DNA of 22,922 nucleotides from an uncultured Collinsella sp. (GTDB lineage Bacteria > Actinomycetota > Coriobacteriia > Coriobacteriales > Coriobacteriaceae): the NCBI GenBank assembly GCA_902467875.1, contig CABQWP010000032.1:1-22922 (forward strand), written 5' to 3'. Each line of letters starts with the position of its first letter. Positions within the stretch are counted from its first letter, which is position 1. The position numbers were made by a program, and so were the translations under genes. The notes beneath the pieces were generated by a model. The model saw only the letters and a list, made by a program, of their open reading frames with translations, ran no database searches and had not been told where the DNA came from. Positions 21,497 to 22,922 of the stretch are shown piece after piece.

Positions 21497-22922
21497 GCGC
21501 GGTCTCCTCTTCGATCTGGGTGGAAAGTTCGAGCCATTCATCCTCGAGCTTGGGAAGCTCTTGCTTAAGGCCGTTATATTCCCCCAGCGCGGCGTTGAAC
21601 TTGTCCTGATCGGCATAAAGCTCTTCGCTGGCCATCAATTCCATAAGCTCGTCATAGCGGGCGCGCTTTTTGTCGAGTTCCGTCTCGATCTTCTTGAGCT
21701 GGTTGCGCACGCCCTTGAGCTTTTTGTTGAGCGCAGCACGGGCCTGGGCCTCGGCACGCTTTTGCTCCTTGGTCTTCTTGCCCTCGACCGGCTTGGGAGC
21801 GGCGGCGGGCGCATCGGGCTGGGCCGCGGTGACTTTGGCGGACTTGGCCGTGGCCAGCGCACTCTCCCCTGCCGCCTCGGCGGCGGCGCGGGCCGCGAGG
21901 TCCTCGCGCTTGTAGAGGTAGTAGTCGTAGTCGCCGTCGTAGACCGTGACCTTGCCATCGCGGATGTCGATCACGCGGTTGGCAACGGCGCGCACCAGGT
22001 GCTCGTCGTGGCTGATCAGCACGATGGTGCCGGGGAAGTTTTGCAGGGCGTTCTCGAGCATGTCCACCGAGTCGATGTCCAGGTGGTTAGTGGGCTCGTC
22101 CAGGCACAGGAGCGCCTCGGGGGCCACGAGCATCTTGGCCAGTGCCAGACGCGCCTTTTCGCCGCCGGAGAGGACGCGTACCTGCTTTTCGATGGAATCG
22201 TTGTCGCTAAACAGGAAGGCGCCCAGCAGGCTGCGCTGTTGCGGCACGGTCCACTTTGGCGTGACGGTGTCGATCTCTTGCAGGACGGTGTTGGACTCGG
22301 TCATGCCCTCGAGCGCGTGCTGGGCATAGTAGGCCACACCCACGTTGGTGCCCAGATCGCGGGTGCCGGTGGTGGGCGGCTCCAGGCCGGCGAGGATCTT
22401 CATGAGCGTGGACTTGCCGACGCCGTTGGGGCCGACGAGCGCCACGTGCTCGCCGCGGTAGAGCTTGAGGTCGATGTCACTGTAGATGTGCTTATCGCCG
22501 TATGACTTGGAGACGCCCTCGAGGCCCACGACCATGTCGCCGGAGCGCGGCGGGTCGGGGAACTTAAAGTCGATGTGCTTGTGGCCCTCGGGCAGGATGA
22601 CGAGCTCCTTTTTGATCTGCTCGATCTTGCGGATACGCTCCTGGGCCTGGGCTGCCTTGGTGGGCTTGTAGCGGAACTTGTCAACGAAGACCTGCATGTG
22701 GGCGATGTCGCGCTCCTGAGCGGCACGCTTGGCGCGCATCTGCTCCAGGTTGTCCTCGCGCTGCTTGAGGTAGCTGCTGTAGTTGCCGGTGTAGGTGGTC
22801 ACGCGACGGTTTTCGAGCGCGGCGACGTGGTCGACGCAGGCGTCCATGAAGGCGCGGTCGTGGCTGACGATGAGTACGGCGCCGTCGTAGTTGGCGATAA
22901 AGCCGCGTAGCCTAACGAGTAT
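21483..22922 (-). CDS. ABC-F family ATPase, 5' end outside window
   Basis: This is the last 479 residues of a soluble ABC-F protein, translation factors that bind the ribosomal E site and act on stalled ribosomes; some members give antibiotic protection. Seen first is the end of the first ATPase domain (VLIVSHDRAFMDA), then the inter-domain arm with long charged helices, then the whole second domain: VALVGPNGVGKSTLMK, LSGGEKARLALAKM, LDEPTNHLDIDS and LISHDEHLV. A lysine/alanine-rich linker and a C-terminal coiled coil follow, as in Uup-like members. No membrane segment is present. The subgroup cannot be fixed without the N-terminal half. Confidence 0.93.
   Translation of the reverse strand: MLVRLRGFIANYDGAVLIVSHDRAFMDACVDHVAALENRRVTTYTGNYSSYLKQREDNLEQMRAKRAAQERDIAHMQVFVDKFRYKPTKAAQAQERIRKIEQIKKELVILPEGHKHIDFKFPDPPRSGDMVVGLEGVSKSYGDKHIYSDIDLKLYRGEHVALVGPNGVGKSTLMKILAGLEPPTTGTRDLGTNVGVAYYAQHALEGMTESNTVLQEIDTVTPKWTVPQQRSLLGAFLFSDNDSIEKQVRVLSGGEKARLALAKMLVAPEALLCLDEPTNHLDIDSVDMLENALQNFPGTIVLISHDEHLVRAVANRVIDIRDGKVTVYDGDYDYYLYKREDLAARAAAEAAGESALATAKSAKVTAAQPDAPAAAPKPVEGKKTKEQKRAEAQARAALNKKLKGVRNQLKKIETELDKKRARYDELMELMASEELYADQDKFNAALGEYNGLKQELPKLEDEWLELSTQIEEETARELS

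Noticed and set aside
22904..22922. Odd final codons at the right edge of the ABC-F gene
   Set aside because: The last few codons look unlike the usual lead-in to this block, but there is too little sequence to judge and edge artefacts are possible.

Overview
The window looks like chromosomal DNA from a Coriobacteriia actinobacterium, most like Collinsella. This is inferred from the GC-rich core genes, strong Shine-Dalgarno (SD) sites, product make-up and gene order; no database search was possible. Both ends are cut: an ABC transporter ATPase gene enters at base 1 and an ABC-F ATPase gene leaves at base 22922.

The window has two halves. The right part (about 6.4-22.9 kb) is an ordinary core block. 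Seventeen protein genes plus a truncated eighteenth all lie on the minus strand, mostly with gaps of 2-20 bases or short stop/start overlaps. In transcription order they are: ABC-F ATPase, small membrane protein, M50-type membrane protease, scpA, scpB, rluB, cmk, plsC, ispH, DUF512 radical-SAM-like protein, der, plsY, gpsA, rpe, cysteine desulfurase, Nif3-like protein, coiled-coil zinc-ribbon protein, coaBC. They cover chromosome condensation (scpAB), ribosome and RNA maturation (rluB, der), phospholipid synthesis (gpsA, plsY, plsC), isoprenoid and Fe-S chemistry (ispH, desulfurase), coenzyme A (coaBC), CMP/dCMP phosphorylation (cmk) and the pentose phosphate pathway (rpe). A tRNA-Pro(GGG) gene with its own promoter and a strong terminator follows coaBC and marks the end of the core block.

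The left part (about 0-6.25 kb), on the 3' side of the tRNA, is accessory in character: mixed strands, lower and uneven GC, small exported or membrane proteins and several broken genes. It holds (a) an ABC ATPase end followed by a membrane-anchored protein of unknown function; (b) a remnant of a DEDDh (DnaQ-like) exonuclease; (c) a minus-strand cassette of a TlpA-like membrane-anchored thioredoxin (one frameshift, one stop), an exported four-cysteine peptide (one frameshift) and a three-helix membrane protein, joined by an ATGA overlap and a 12-base gap; (d) a two-helix membrane protein with a KGY...ALPD motif; (e) a TTG-started zinc-ribbon/membrane/TPR-like protein; (f) divergently, a Flp/Tad-type prepilin fused to a DUF6273-like surface domain, with a run of nine G in codons 9-12 and a premature TAG late in the gene.

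The most interesting signals are the poly-G tract, which looks like a phase-variation switch on a surface pilin, and the thioredoxin/cysteine-peptide/membrane-protein cassette, which looks like a decaying system for making a disulfide-bonded secreted peptide. The function of both is inference.
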